From positions 372,001 to 436,000 of the forward strand of contig NZ_LT608328.1 in the NCBI RefSeq assembly GCF_900095795.1: DNA of 64,000 nt, written 5' to 3'. Below, piece by piece: positions 36,950 through 45,926 of this stretch. Each line of letters opens with the position of its first letter. Within the stretch, counting starts at the first letter, position 1. A program made the position numbers and the translations under genes. Source of the DNA: Petrimonas mucosa (lineage in GTDB: Bacteria; Bacteroidota; Bacteroidia; Bacteroidales; Dysgonomonadaceae). The notes beneath the pieces were generated by a model. The model was given only the letters and a program-made list of their open reading frames with translations, did not search any database and was not told the origin of the DNA.

Positions 36950-39238
36950 CTAATCCTCCTTATACTTGATTTTGATCAGCCCATCAGTAATAGTTGGGGT
37001 GAAGTCACGGTTATTGACTTTCACTGGAGTTGTATTGGATGACCGTATGCCAAAGTTGATTCGTGGTTGTCCAGATACCTGAAGGTCAAGTACATTGTCG
37101 AGTTGCCGACTGATTACGTTCAACTTTGACAGTGAAGACAAATAGAAGGTGTTGTCACGGTGGAGCATACTGCCATGGCAAATAAAGATCTCCTTGCTCT
37201 GGGTCGGATCACTTCCCGGGGTATAGCTTATGGCCAGCAGATAGGCATCTGTAGTCCATCCATCGGGATGAATTATCGAAGGTTGGTCCATGCGTCTACC
37301 GTCGGCCAATTGATTGAGATATATGTCGGTTATCTTATTTTGGGAGGTAACGCGTACCCCCATCCAATTCTCTCCTTGCCGGCGTTCAATTACAGGTAGT
37401 TCTCCCTGACCTGCACTCTCTTTAAGTATGATTGCAGACATGCTCATCACTTTGTTAACCTTGGAAGGGAGATGGAACGAGTAATACTCCTCGGTACCTT
37501 CCAGATGATCCTTAGGTGCAACAATTTTTTCCCAATAGAGGGATTCCCTTTCTGAATCGACAGGCGATAACGTCCGCGGATATAGCGGGCGGACAACAAC
37601 AGACGAATTGCCATTGGTTATGGTCATCTCCATCTCTTTCATCTTAACGTTTCCACCTGGGTGCCAGAGCCATTCGAAATGGCCAGCCTGATGACTTTTT
37701 ATGTCGTCAATAATATATATTATGTTGTCAATCCAAAGGAAATGTCTGTAATTGCGACTAAAAAGATCTGAAGTGGGACCAGTACCGTTGGCCAGAATAT
37801 ATTTGATGTTGTCTCCGTCCAGCATCGTACACAGATAGCCTGGCAACGTCGATGCAAAGTCCTGTTGTTCGTGCGGTTGTCCCTGTCCGTTGAACTTAAC
37901 CACGTTGTGAGCATCACTTTGAAAGAAATAATCGCGGTATTCTGGTTTGCCGTAGTTACAGGTGCCGGCATCTTTCAGTATATCAACACCATTATGAAAA
38001 ATTATAAAAGAGTTGGCGTCGGCATGGGCATGGTTCCATGAAAAACCAGATTTCACAGCAAGGAGGGTTGCATCCTTCTCCCATGAATTTCTCATGGTGG
38101 CCCACCCAAAATCAGCCCATAGTTGAGATTTAGGAAGATTCGGGATGGGGGAGGTATACTCGCTGGCATCAATGGCGTAGAGAAAGCCGATTGGGGTGTT
38201 GAGACCGTACGCTGCAGCATGTTGTCTGGGAGACATCTGGTTGAGATACCACAAAATTTCAGCTGATTCATATCCCATGGCGTAGGCCAGTAGCAATGTC
38301 CTTTTCCCGGTATCATATATGCCATGGTCACCGAAGTTAACGCTTCTCAAATCATTGTTGCCAGGGTAGGCAACATGACAGAAAAAGTTGGCAAGTTTAT
38401 TGATCTGCGGTATTTCTTCCAACTCCGAATCAGGATGAACGTTCATCCAGGCCAAACGAAAGAGCAATGCATTGGATATTCCAAACTCTGCATATGTTAC
38501 ACTTTCGTAGAGGCCACCTGCTTTTCGGTCGAAGTTACTGGGTCTGATTTGCAGCTCACTCCCTGCAAATTCAAACCATTCAGGTAACGCTTCCAAAACG
38601 GCTTCTGCTCCCTTGCGGGCCTCTTCAGATTCGTTGCTCATCGCCAATGCCAACAATCCTCCATTGCAAGCACAGACTGCCCACCAGTTATGTCCCATCG
38701 AGTTCAAGGAATGGATTCGGGTTGTTCCTGTTACCCAGTCACCCAACAAGGGTTCAATTATTAACCTGTAGATGCCGTCTGTTATTTCTTGACGCTCTTT
38801 TGGGGTGAGATAATTGTAGATTGCATCATAACCCATGGCAATCTGGTATGCAGCATGAGCCATATTCAATTCGCTTCGCCAGGAAGGGATCCTTGTAAAT
38901 TGTTCATGATCGGTCCATGGCTCTCCGTTGGCAATTGAAAAGAGAAGTTTCTTGATCTTCCTGGCGTAACGGGAGTCGTTCGTCATAGTATAGACAAAAG
39001 CAAGCCTCTCCATGCTGTGTAAATTGTCGCTACCGAGCTCGGTTTCGGCACCCTTTTTGATTTGCTCCCATGCCTGGGCAAAGGGAGGCTCAGACTCAAT
39101 CCGTTGCTTTGCCGACATGATCCGGTCGGCCGTGAAAAGCAGTGACGGATGGTTGATCTGTTGCGCGGTTGCAGTGATGTTTAGACCCATCAGAATGGCT
39201 ATTGCCAGATGTTTTACGTGATAGATAGGGTTCCTCAT
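36950..39238 (-). CDS. Heparinase II/III-like polysaccharide lyase
   Basis: A 762-residue exported protein (signal peptide to about residue 25, ITATAQ). The N-terminal part (about 40-380) is an (alpha/alpha) toroid with RIHSLNSMGHNWWAV, whose Asn/His/Trp cluster is typical of chondroitin AC/heparinase-like lyases. The C-terminal beta-sandwich (about 390-650) has GFSWNHAHADANSFIIFHNG with the metal and catalytic His/Asp residues of heparinase II/III, and QSDAHNVVKFNGQGQ. It would cleave a uronic-acid-containing polysaccharide by beta-elimination; which one is not evident. It lies 57 bases behind the split metallophosphoesterase. Confidence 0.78.
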   Translation of the reverse strand: MRNPIYHVKHLAIAILMGLNITATAQQINHPSLLFTADRIMSAKQRIESEPPFAQAWEQIKKGAETELGSDNLHSMERLAFVYTMTNDSRYARKIKKLLFSIANGEPWTDHEQFTRIPSWRSELNMAHAAYQIAMGYDAIYNYLTPKERQEITDGIYRLIIEPLLGDWVTGTTRIHSLNSMGHNWWAVCACNGGLLALAMSNESEEARKGAEAVLEALPEWFEFAGSELQIRPSNFDRKAGGLYESVTYAEFGISNALLFRLAWMNVHPDSELEEIPQINKLANFFCHVAYPGNNDLRSVNFGDHGIYDTGKRTLLLAYAMGYESAEILWYLNQMSPRQHAAAYGLNTPIGFLYAIDASEYTSPIPNLPKSQLWADFGWATMRNSWEKDATLLAVKSGFSWNHAHADANSFIIFHNGVDILKDAGTCNYGKPEYRDYFFQSDAHNVVKFNGQGQPHEQQDFASTLPGYLCTMLDGDNIKYILANGTGPTSDLFSRNYRHFLWIDNIIYIIDDIKSHQAGHFEWLWHPGGNVKMKEMEMTITNGNSSVVVRPLYPRTLSPVDSERESLYWEKIVAPKDHLEGTEEYYSFHLPSKVNKVMSMSAIILKESAGQGELPVIERRQGENWMGVRVTSQNKITDIYLNQLADGRRMDQPSIIHPDGWTTDAYLLAISYTPGSDPTQSKEIFICHGSMLHRDNTFYLSSLSKLNVISRQLDNVLDLQVSGQPRINFGIRSSNTTPVKVNNRDFTPTITDGLIKIKYKED

Positions 39239-40373
39239 ATCGATATATTGTTAATTTTTCAGTAATGATATTTTGATCGGTTTACGCCTGAATGCTTAAG
39301 GATATGGGCGGTACTTTGGATCGTTTGATGTAAATGTGTGCGGGACAGTTATCCTGTAGAGATATCTTCCAGTTTCCAGTCGCACCCAGGTGTCGAATAC
39401 CTCCTCGGATTCTGTTAATTCGATCACACGTGCTCCTCGACATAGGGCGTGATAGGTGTTCAGCCCTCCTGAAAAGTGACCATAGGCAAGAGCAATTCCC
39501 TGATGATGGACCACATAGGAGTTGTCGTGGTCATGCCCGACAAAGACCCCCTTTACGTCTCCACATTCGAGGAAGGCGGAGAAAAGTCCTGAGTTGTAGG
39601 CACCTACACCCTCACCGTTATCTAATCGCCAACCCATAATCTTTGCGCCCGGAGCAGTTGCCGCAAACCTGTATTCATGCAGTGGAATATGAAAAAAAGC
39701 GAGAGCCGGGTATGGTTTCCCCATGTTTTCCTTTGTTAGCGCTTTACTTTGGTTGAGATACCATTCTATCTGGTTGCTCCTGATCCAATCATCCTTGACA
39801 GCAATATCAGGCAAATTGTGATAGTCGTTCGAATCGAAAAGATAGATAATATTTGCCTTTTCATCTGGATTGACTGATTTGTAGATCGGGATTACCTGGT
39901 TTGAATATCCGTATACCTCTTCTATTGATTCTTTTTTGGGTGTATTGAGACAACCCTTTAATCCGGTTACAATTTCATAAATCTTATCTCGGGGCACTCT
40001 ACCATCCGAATCGTGATTTCCCAATGCGACAGCAAAGGGAATGCCTCGGGAAGTGGGAATATTGGCAACCTTCTCCCATATTGCCTTTGGATTTTGATCG
40101 GTTGTGACAACATCACCGGTATAGATTACCAAGTCGGGCATTTCGATGTCCAGTATCCGGTTCATGATATCGTAAGCATGATCGGTTTCCCCTTTTTTCT
40201 CGATAGCGTGTATATCTGTAAACTGGACAATTTTAAACTTTCCCTCTCTGTTGAAGGATAATTTTCTACCAGTTGCATTGAACTCATTTTGTTCTCCAAC
40301 CATAATACATGGGGATAAGATTTTGGAAGGTGCAGCAGAGGGTGCAAGCCCAAGAGTGCCTGCCATAATTGCT

Positions 40374-40382
40374 GTTTTTTTT
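40374..40382. repeat. 9-base target duplication, left copy
   Basis: GTTTTTTTT at 40374-40382 is repeated directly at 41822-41830, flanking the IS4-type element exactly. It comes from the poly-Lys codons of the split signal peptide. Confidence 0.8.
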
Positions 40383-41821
40383 CAGTACTGACCGACTAAA
40401 AAATAAGGCGCAAAAAAGATAGGGACTTAACCGAAGTCTCGTCCCTAAGTTGTAAATTTGGATTGTCTAAAAACTAAATTTCCAACCATGGGCAAAGATA
40501 AGTCAAAAAATTTAGTCGGTCAGCCACTGTTCAAACAAATTGTGAAAATGTTGCCAAAAGATGAATTTGATCTCTTGGTGTCGAAGTGCGGGAGCGACCG
40601 TTACTATAAAACATTTTTTTCTTGGGAACAGCTTATAGTGATGCTCTTCGGCATCTTTTCACGTTGCGATTCCATGGGGGAAGTCTGTGACGGGATGCGG
40701 GCATTGGGTGGGAAGCTGAATTACCTTGGTATGGACGTGGCTCCTGCAAAGAGCACGGCGGGCGACGCTTTGCGTGATCGTGATGAAGAACTTTTCAGGC
40801 TATATTATTTTGCCCTGATATCCTATTTTCGTCCGCTTTTATCGGTCAGCCGAAAAAAAGACGTCAGTTTCGATGAGTTTTACGCTTTCGATTCCACCAC
40901 GATGACCCTTTTTTCACAAGTGATGCAAGGGGTGGGACGCAACCCCAAGGGTGAAGGCAAGAAAAAAGGAGGCATGAAAGTACACATGCTGACCGACGTG
41001 CACACGGAGACGGCCGTTTTTGCCAAGATCAGCGAGGCAAAAATGCATGACAAGAAGTTCCTGGCACATTTAAATCCCGGAAGGGGTAGCATGTTGGTCT
41101 TTGACAAGGCATATAATTACTACCTGCAATTTGCTGAATGGACACTACAGGGCGTGAATTTTGTTTGTCGCTTGAAGGATAATGCCAAAGTGCAGGTGCA
41201 GGAGGTTTTGTTTGAAAGGACGCTCTCCAAAGAAGAGTTCGGCGTTTACAAGGTCGAACACATCCATTTGGATTACAAACAAGATAAGCAGGTAAAAACG
41301 GTTTGTTTGCGATTGGTTCATTATAAAGATGAGCAGAAACGAAAATATAAGTTCATAACCAACAATTGGTCGATAACGCCCCAAGAGGTTGCTTTGATTT
41401 ACAAGTATCGCTGGACTATCGAGCTATCGTTCAAAAAATTGAAACAGAACTTTCAACTGCATTTTTTCTATTCGGATACGGAGAATGGTATAAAAACGCA
41501 GGTTTGGTGCACGTTGATCGCACATTTGTTGCTTCAAGTCATCCAGGTGGTGAATGAAAGCAAGAAAGCGTTCTCAACTATTGCAGCTTTGATAAGGATA
41601 CACCTGATAAGTCATTTGGAGTTGGCTTGGGTGGTGACCGAAGGCAGAAAGGCATACACTAAACGGGGAAAAAGACGGAACAAAAGTCCCACGGCCATAC
41701 AAATGTCGTTGTTTTAAAGGGGGTAGGTTTTATGAAAACAAAAAATGAAATTATAACAATATAGATATCTGATAATTATAAAAAGGGATCGGCAAAACGC
41801 AGGTTTTGTCGGTTAATAGTG
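40383..41821 (+). mobile_element. IS4-family insertion sequence, 1439 bases
   Basis: Imperfect terminal inverted repeats match at 14 of 18 positions: CAGTACTGACCGACTAAA at the left end (40383) against CACTATTAACCGACAAAA read inward from the right end (41821). Direct repeats of 9 bases flank it. One transposase gene fills most of the element. The intact gene, the clean duplication and the sharply split host gene indicate a recent insertion. Confidence 0.87.
40488..41717 (+). CDS. IS4-family transposase (DDE)
   Basis: A 409-residue transposase. The N-terminal region (about 10-75, QPLFKQIVKMLPKDEFD, KTFFSWEQLIVMLFGIF) is the DUF4372-type domain usual for these IS4 elements. The catalytic core shows YAFDSTTM (first Asp), LVFDKAYNYY (second Asp) and the Y-(2)-R-(3)-E signature in YKYRWTIELSFKKLKQ. 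The ATG at 40488 (MGKDKSK) is preferred to an in-frame TTG at 40458. Length and motifs are complete, so the enzyme may be active. Confidence 0.92.
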   Translation: MGKDKSKNLVGQPLFKQIVKMLPKDEFDLLVSKCGSDRYYKTFFSWEQLIVMLFGIFSRCDSMGEVCDGMRALGGKLNYLGMDVAPAKSTAGDALRDRDEELFRLYYFALISYFRPLLSVSRKKDVSFDEFYAFDSTTMTLFSQVMQGVGRNPKGEGKKKGGMKVHMLTDVHTETAVFAKISEAKMHDKKFLAHLNPGRGSMLVFDKAYNYYLQFAEWTLQGVNFVCRLKDNAKVQVQEVLFERTLSKEEFGVYKVEHIHLDYKQDKQVKTVCLRLVHYKDEQKRKYKFITNNWSITPQEVALIYKYRWTIELSFKKLKQNFQLHFFYSDTENGIKTQVWCTLIAHLLLQVIQVVNESKKAFSTIAALIRIHLISHLELAWVVTEGRKAYTKRGKRRNKSPTAIQMSLF

Positions 41822-41830
41822 GTTTTTTTT
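41822..41830. repeat. 9-base target duplication, right copy
   Basis: GTTTTTTTT, identical to 40374-40382; marks the right boundary of the IS4-type element. Confidence 0.8.
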
Positions 41831-41949
41831 ATAAAGTTCCGTCTGCTAAGTTTTCTACTCATATGATTAAAACTTTTTTCGTTGTATAGGTGATTGAAGA
41901 GACGCATTGTTTCAAACCTATGGCCGGATGATCGATATCGTTTCAGTTT

Positions 41950-42723
41950 CTACAGTTTTTTCAACGCCTCTTTCAGACAAGGGACACAGTTTGTTTCAAT
42001 ACCGTCCACTTTAAGATCGAGCAATTTTTTTGCATCATCAGGGTTATCAACTGTCCAGGCATAGATTCCCATTGCCAGGCTGTGAACAAAGTCAACAATC
42101 TCCCGATTGATCAGGGAGTATTTCATGTCAATGGCGTCAATATTGCTCTCTGCGGCTCTTTTAATATTCTCCTTCAAGTTATCCTCTTTGCCGATTAGGT
42201 AATGACAGCTGTGGTTCGGGAACATTTTCTTTGCTGCAACTATCACATCAAAATCAAAACAGATGATTGCCAGTTGACCTTCCGTGGAACTCTTTTCAAT
42301 CACCCGTTTCAAAAAGGGTAACCCCTCCACGCCACATTTCAGTTCAATATATAATGTTTTTGATGGGGGCACCATTTCAACAATCTCTTCAAAGAACGGA
42401 ATATGTTCATTCCTGTACTGTTCGCCTTTGAAACTGCCAACATCCAATAGTCTCAATGTATCGGAGATAGTCTCTTCAACAATGTACTCTTTTCCGGAGG
42501 TCCTTTTTGTATTGGAGTCATGGATAACCATGAGACGATTGTCTTTCGACAGGCGCACATCAATTTCAACTGCATCAGCTCCCTGGTCCCAGGCAAGTTT
42601 TACTGATGCCTTCGTGTTTTCCGGGGCATGGAGTGATGATCCCCTGTGAGAACTATACTCCACCTGGGCCTTTACGCTATGGCTTAAGCTGATAACAAGC
42701 AATGCGACAAGAAAATTTTTCAT
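41950..42723 (-). CDS. Exported glycerophosphodiester phosphodiesterase
   Basis: A 257-residue GDPD-family enzyme with signal peptide (ends VKAQ, residue 20). Active-site motifs: SHRGSSLHAPENT (first His), VEIDVRLSKDNRLMVIHD (Glu-Asp metal ligands and second His) and LYIELKCG. The TIM barrel is full length and ends KVDGIETNCVPCL. GDPD enzymes split glycerophosphodiesters to glycerol-3-phosphate plus alcohol; some act on teichoic acids or other glycerol-phosphate polymers. It lies 87 bases upstream of the split metallophosphoesterase and 59 bases behind the polyhydroxybutyrate-depolymerase-like gene, among glycan enzymes, so a glycerophosphate-modified glycan is one possible substrate. Confidence 0.88.
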   Translation of the reverse strand: MKNFLVALLVISLSHSVKAQVEYSSHRGSSLHAPENTKASVKLAWDQGADAVEIDVRLSKDNRLMVIHDSNTKRTSGKEYIVEETISDTLRLLDVGSFKGEQYRNEHIPFFEEIVEMVPPSKTLYIELKCGVEGLPFLKRVIEKSSTEGQLAIICFDFDVIVAAKKMFPNHSCHYLIGKEDNLKENIKRAAESNIDAIDMKYSLINREIVDFVHSLAMGIYAWTVDNPDDAKKLLDLKVDGIETNCVPCLKEALKKL

Positions 42724-42782
42724 ACATTCCTCTTTTAATATGTATAAATGTCATCTTTTCAATAAATCAGGCCATAAAAGTC

Positions 42783-43664
42783 TTATGGCTTGATAAACCG
42801 GCTGAAGAATTTCCATATCTCTTCGTTGGTGTCCATGTCATCCCTGCCCCATGTATGTCCGCCTCCGACAATCTCATACAGCCACACTTCACTGCCGTTA
42901 GTGCCGCCGGAAAACCGGTGTTTGATAATCTTCCGGTTGTTTGGTGCTTTTCCGGTTATGGTGTCGGTTTGCATGACTGTGCAGCGATTCTTTGCCGCAC
43001 AAAAGTGTACGGCAAGCGGCACGGGAAGATATTCGCCCCATCCCCCTTTATTTTCTGGATCGCCCAGCCATTCTGAAGTCCTGTCTTCAGTACCATGGAT
43101 CTCAATAAGTGAAACAGGGTGAGTGGAGGTGTCGGATTTGTAGAGCCAGTTTAGCATGAGACCTGCGACAGGTGCTACGGCTGCAAACAGTTCAGGGCGT
43201 TGTGCTGCCAACTGATAACACATCTCTCCACCGTTTGACATGCCTACACAAAATGCATTGTGGCGACTGAAACCATGTTTGTGTTGTAAATGACGTACCA
43301 GTTGGGTCAAGAATTCCACGTCATCAATCGTCATGTCGTGCTGGAAAGGGTAACCAACGTTCCAGCACATTTTGCCTCTACCGTCTTTCTCTCCCTGAGG
43401 ATAACAGACGGCAAACTGGTGACGGTCTGCCGTCTTGTTAAAAATTCCCGGGTCCGGTCCCCCGTAACCGTGCAACACAATAACCAGCGGAGCATTCTCC
43501 GGTAGATTATCGGGAATATGCAACCGATAAGTGCGTTCCAGCCCACCACACTTCATGGTGTATTCGGGGGTGTTGTCGGCTCTTGTAGTGCCGACTGTTA
43601 CGACAAATAAAAGAAGGCTGCACAGTGCGCTTCTTGCTGCGATGGATTTAGCAAATACTTTCAT
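42783..43664 (-). CDS. LpqC/PHB-depolymerase-like exported esterase
   Basis: A 293-residue alpha/beta-hydrolase with signal peptide (ends TRAD, about residue 30). It shows VIVLHGYGG (near 64, oxyanion hole), the nucleophile in GMSNGGEMCYQLA (about 141-153), the acid in IHGTEDRT (about 194) and the His in GGGHTWGR (about 270). Family members are polyhydroxyalkanoate depolymerases and feruloyl or acetyl xylan esterases (CE1-like). In a locus with PL11-GH105 and GH92, removal of acyl groups from a plant glycan is the better guess. Neighbours: GH92 copy 3 (69 bases upstream) and GDPD. Confidence 0.83.
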   Translation of the reverse strand: MKVFAKSIAARSALCSLLLFVVTVGTTRADNTPEYTMKCGGLERTYRLHIPDNLPENAPLVIVLHGYGGPDPGIFNKTADRHQFAVCYPQGEKDGRGKMCWNVGYPFQHDMTIDDVEFLTQLVRHLQHKHGFSRHNAFCVGMSNGGEMCYQLAAQRPELFAAVAPVAGLMLNWLYKSDTSTHPVSLIEIHGTEDRTSEWLGDPENKGGWGEYLPVPLAVHFCAAKNRCTVMQTDTITGKAPNNRKIIKHRFSGGTNGSEVWLYEIVGGGHTWGRDDMDTNEEIWKFFSRFIKP

Positions 43665-43733
43665 CTATTTATACAATCTAATATCTTATTATTAACAGTA
43701 GTTTCAGTGGATTTCGATGATCTGTCACCTTGT

Positions 43734-45926
43734 TTATGGCCGATCTTCTTTTGCTGTTCCAAATGTACGCGACGGAATGTTGCCCATCTCCAATTCCAAT
43801 GTTCCCCCTTGATTGATATCCTTGAAATGGATATAAGATTTTGTATAGGGCTTGCCGTTTAATCGGGCCGATTGGATATAGATGTTCTCACTGCTGTTAT
43901 TATGAGCAATCAGCCTGAACTCCTTTCCCCCTCCCACATTCATGGTTACTTTGTCAAAAAGTGGTGTGCCGATGATGAATTTTCCTCCCGACGGCTCGAC
44001 CTGGTAAAGGCCGATGGATGATAACACATACCAGGCCGATAACTGTCCTGCATCCTCGTTGCCACAGATCCCCCGGGGAGTGGCTGCATACAGCTTAGCC
44101 ATGACTTCACGCAGGTGATGCGCTGCCTTCCAGGGCTCCCCAGCGTAATTATAGAGGTAGATGATATGATGACTCGGTTCGTTACCGTGATAATATTGTC
44201 CGATGACACCCCCTTCATTGATGGTATTCGGTACTCCGAACCCCCCTTCGATGATAAAGATTGAATCCAGTTTTTTCACAAACTGCTGTTCACCGCCAAA
44301 TAGTTCGATCAATCCATGCGCATCGTGCTGTACATGCCATGTCCACTGCCAGGCGTTGCCTTCGGTATAGTCGCTGCCTGCCCCCTGCGGAGCCAGGCAA
44401 GGATCGAAGGGTTCCCTGAATTTCCCCTCGGTTGTTATGGCTCTCATAAAGCCGGTGGCCGGGTCGAAATGCTTTTGATAAGAGAGGCTCCTCTTAAGAA
44501 AAAAGGTGTAATCTTCTTCTTTCCCAAGTAGGTTGGCCAGTTGTGCACCACTGGCATCGGTCACGGCGAAATCCAGACATTGGGCAACAGAATGAATACT
44601 CTCTTTATCGTAAGGAATAAAACCATATTCATCCAGGAGAGGTTGTCCTCGTTCCTGGAGTAATGCCGAAGCCTTGATTGCATTATAGATTGCCTCCTTG
44701 TCCACATCAAAGCCTTTCAATGCAATATCGGTAATTACTGGAAAAGAGGGATTCCCGGACATGCAGAATGTCTCATTACCCATAAGGTGCCATAAGGGTA
44801 ACCTGCCGGTTTGTTCGAAGATTTTCAACATCGTGACAGCAAAATCTTTTTGTCGCTCAGGATGTATCAATGTTGCCAGGGGATGAACAGCCCGGTACGT
44901 GTCCCAAAGAGAGAGTACCGAATAGTTCACGAAATCTGCATTCCGGTAGATTTGACCGTCAGCCCCCCGGTAATCTCCATTCACGTCGCAGAATACCGCA
45001 GGGGCGACCATGGTATGGAAGAGGGATGAATAGAATATCGTACTTGCCTTTTCATCATTGGTGGTGATTCTTATTTTGCTTAGCTCTTTTTCCCACAGCT
45101 GATCTGCCTCAGCAACAACTCCATTGAAATCCCAACCACGATTTTCCCGCTCCATGTTCAATTTGGCGTTTTCCACGCTTACTGCAGATAGCCCAACTTT
45201 AATTTGCAGGCTCTGATGATCTTGGAGGTCAAAAGAGAGAATGCAAATGGTGTCGTTTACCATCTTTTTATTAAGGATGGGCAGTGAAAACAGGGCAGAA
45301 TAGAATACCTTTTGATCTTGAGCCCATCCTGTCGAGAACCGGTAGCCGGAAACTACCGTATCGTTCTCCTGCAACAGGCAACAATCTGTCATTCTATCAA
45401 AACCGATCCCTTGTCGTAAATTCAAGACTACTTTGCCGGTATCCACACCTGTCGGGAAGGTATAACGATGAAAACCGGTACGCATTGTTGCCGTCATCTC
45501 TGCCCGGATACCGCTCTTCCCTAAAACGACAGAATAGTAGCCTGGCTTGACCAACTCATCGTCGTGAGAGAAAAGCACTTCACGCTCTCTTTCATCCAAT
45601 ACCGGCATGAGCGATATATCTCCCAAATCTCCAATTCCCGTTCCGCTCAAATGTAAATGTCCGAAACCTATCACTATCGAATCGGAGTAATTGTATCCGG
45701 AACACCACTCTCCGCCACGTGGAGGACGTGAGTGTTGTGTAGGTCCAACCTGCACATGGCCGAAAGGCACATTTGCTGCCAGGAAGACATTCCCAAATCC
45801 GGCAGTTCCGATATAAGGGTCTACATGGCTGGTCAGGGGGCCCAATTCAGTGTGTGAGGTGTTCTTATGTATGCAGGATGATATCAGTAAGCAACAGATC
45901 ACAATGCCAAGAGATGGATGCTTCAT
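43734..45926 (-). CDS. GH92 alpha-mannosidase-like lipoprotein (copy 3)
   Basis: A 730-residue lipoprotein (LLISSC near residue 18). GH92 signatures: HVDPYIGTAGFGNVF near 34, FGHLHLSGTGIGDLGD, SDYTEGNAWQWTW (Glu near 520), HGNEPSHH near 585. The acidic motif reads GNEDAGQLSAWY (about 622) instead of GNDDCGQMSAWY in the other two copies, and SHTHLSG becomes GHLHLSG, so this copy belongs to another subgroup and probably has another linkage or substrate. Its ATG overlaps the stop of the PL11-GH105 gene by 4 bases, so the two are coupled. Confidence 0.9.
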   Translation of the reverse strand: MKHPSLGIVICCLLISSCIHKNTSHTELGPLTSHVDPYIGTAGFGNVFLAANVPFGHVQVGPTQHSRPPRGGEWCSGYNYSDSIVIGFGHLHLSGTGIGDLGDISLMPVLDEREREVLFSHDDELVKPGYYSVVLGKSGIRAEMTATMRTGFHRYTFPTGVDTGKVVLNLRQGIGFDRMTDCCLLQENDTVVSGYRFSTGWAQDQKVFYSALFSLPILNKKMVNDTICILSFDLQDHQSLQIKVGLSAVSVENAKLNMERENRGWDFNGVVAEADQLWEKELSKIRITTNDEKASTIFYSSLFHTMVAPAVFCDVNGDYRGADGQIYRNADFVNYSVLSLWDTYRAVHPLATLIHPERQKDFAVTMLKIFEQTGRLPLWHLMGNETFCMSGNPSFPVITDIALKGFDVDKEAIYNAIKASALLQERGQPLLDEYGFIPYDKESIHSVAQCLDFAVTDASGAQLANLLGKEEDYTFFLKRSLSYQKHFDPATGFMRAITTEGKFREPFDPCLAPQGAGSDYTEGNAWQWTWHVQHDAHGLIELFGGEQQFVKKLDSIFIIEGGFGVPNTINEGGVIGQYYHGNEPSHHIIYLYNYAGEPWKAAHHLREVMAKLYAATPRGICGNEDAGQLSAWYVLSSIGLYQVEPSGGKFIIGTPLFDKVTMNVGGGKEFRLIAHNNSSENIYIQSARLNGKPYTKSYIHFKDINQGGTLELEMGNIPSRTFGTAKEDRP

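Larger units (their letters stand above)
39296..41862 (-). pseudogene. Tat metallophosphoesterase split by an IS4-type element
   Basis: The gene starts at 41862 and reads MSRKLSRRNFI, a perfect twin-arginine signal start. At KKT it is interrupted by the IS (40383-41821) and continues from 40373 with AIMAGTLGLAPSAA into the enzyme. Removing the IS and one copy of the 9-base repeat restores a single frame of about 372 residues. The catalytic part is complete: QFTDIHAIE, YTGDVVTT, LGNHDSDG, FFHIPLHEY, GHDHDNSYV. It is a paralogue of the enzyme at 19543-20562. An internal ATG at 40366 would give a 356-residue protein lacking the Tat motif, thus trapped in the cytoplasm; more likely the gene is inactive. 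Confidence 0.88.
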
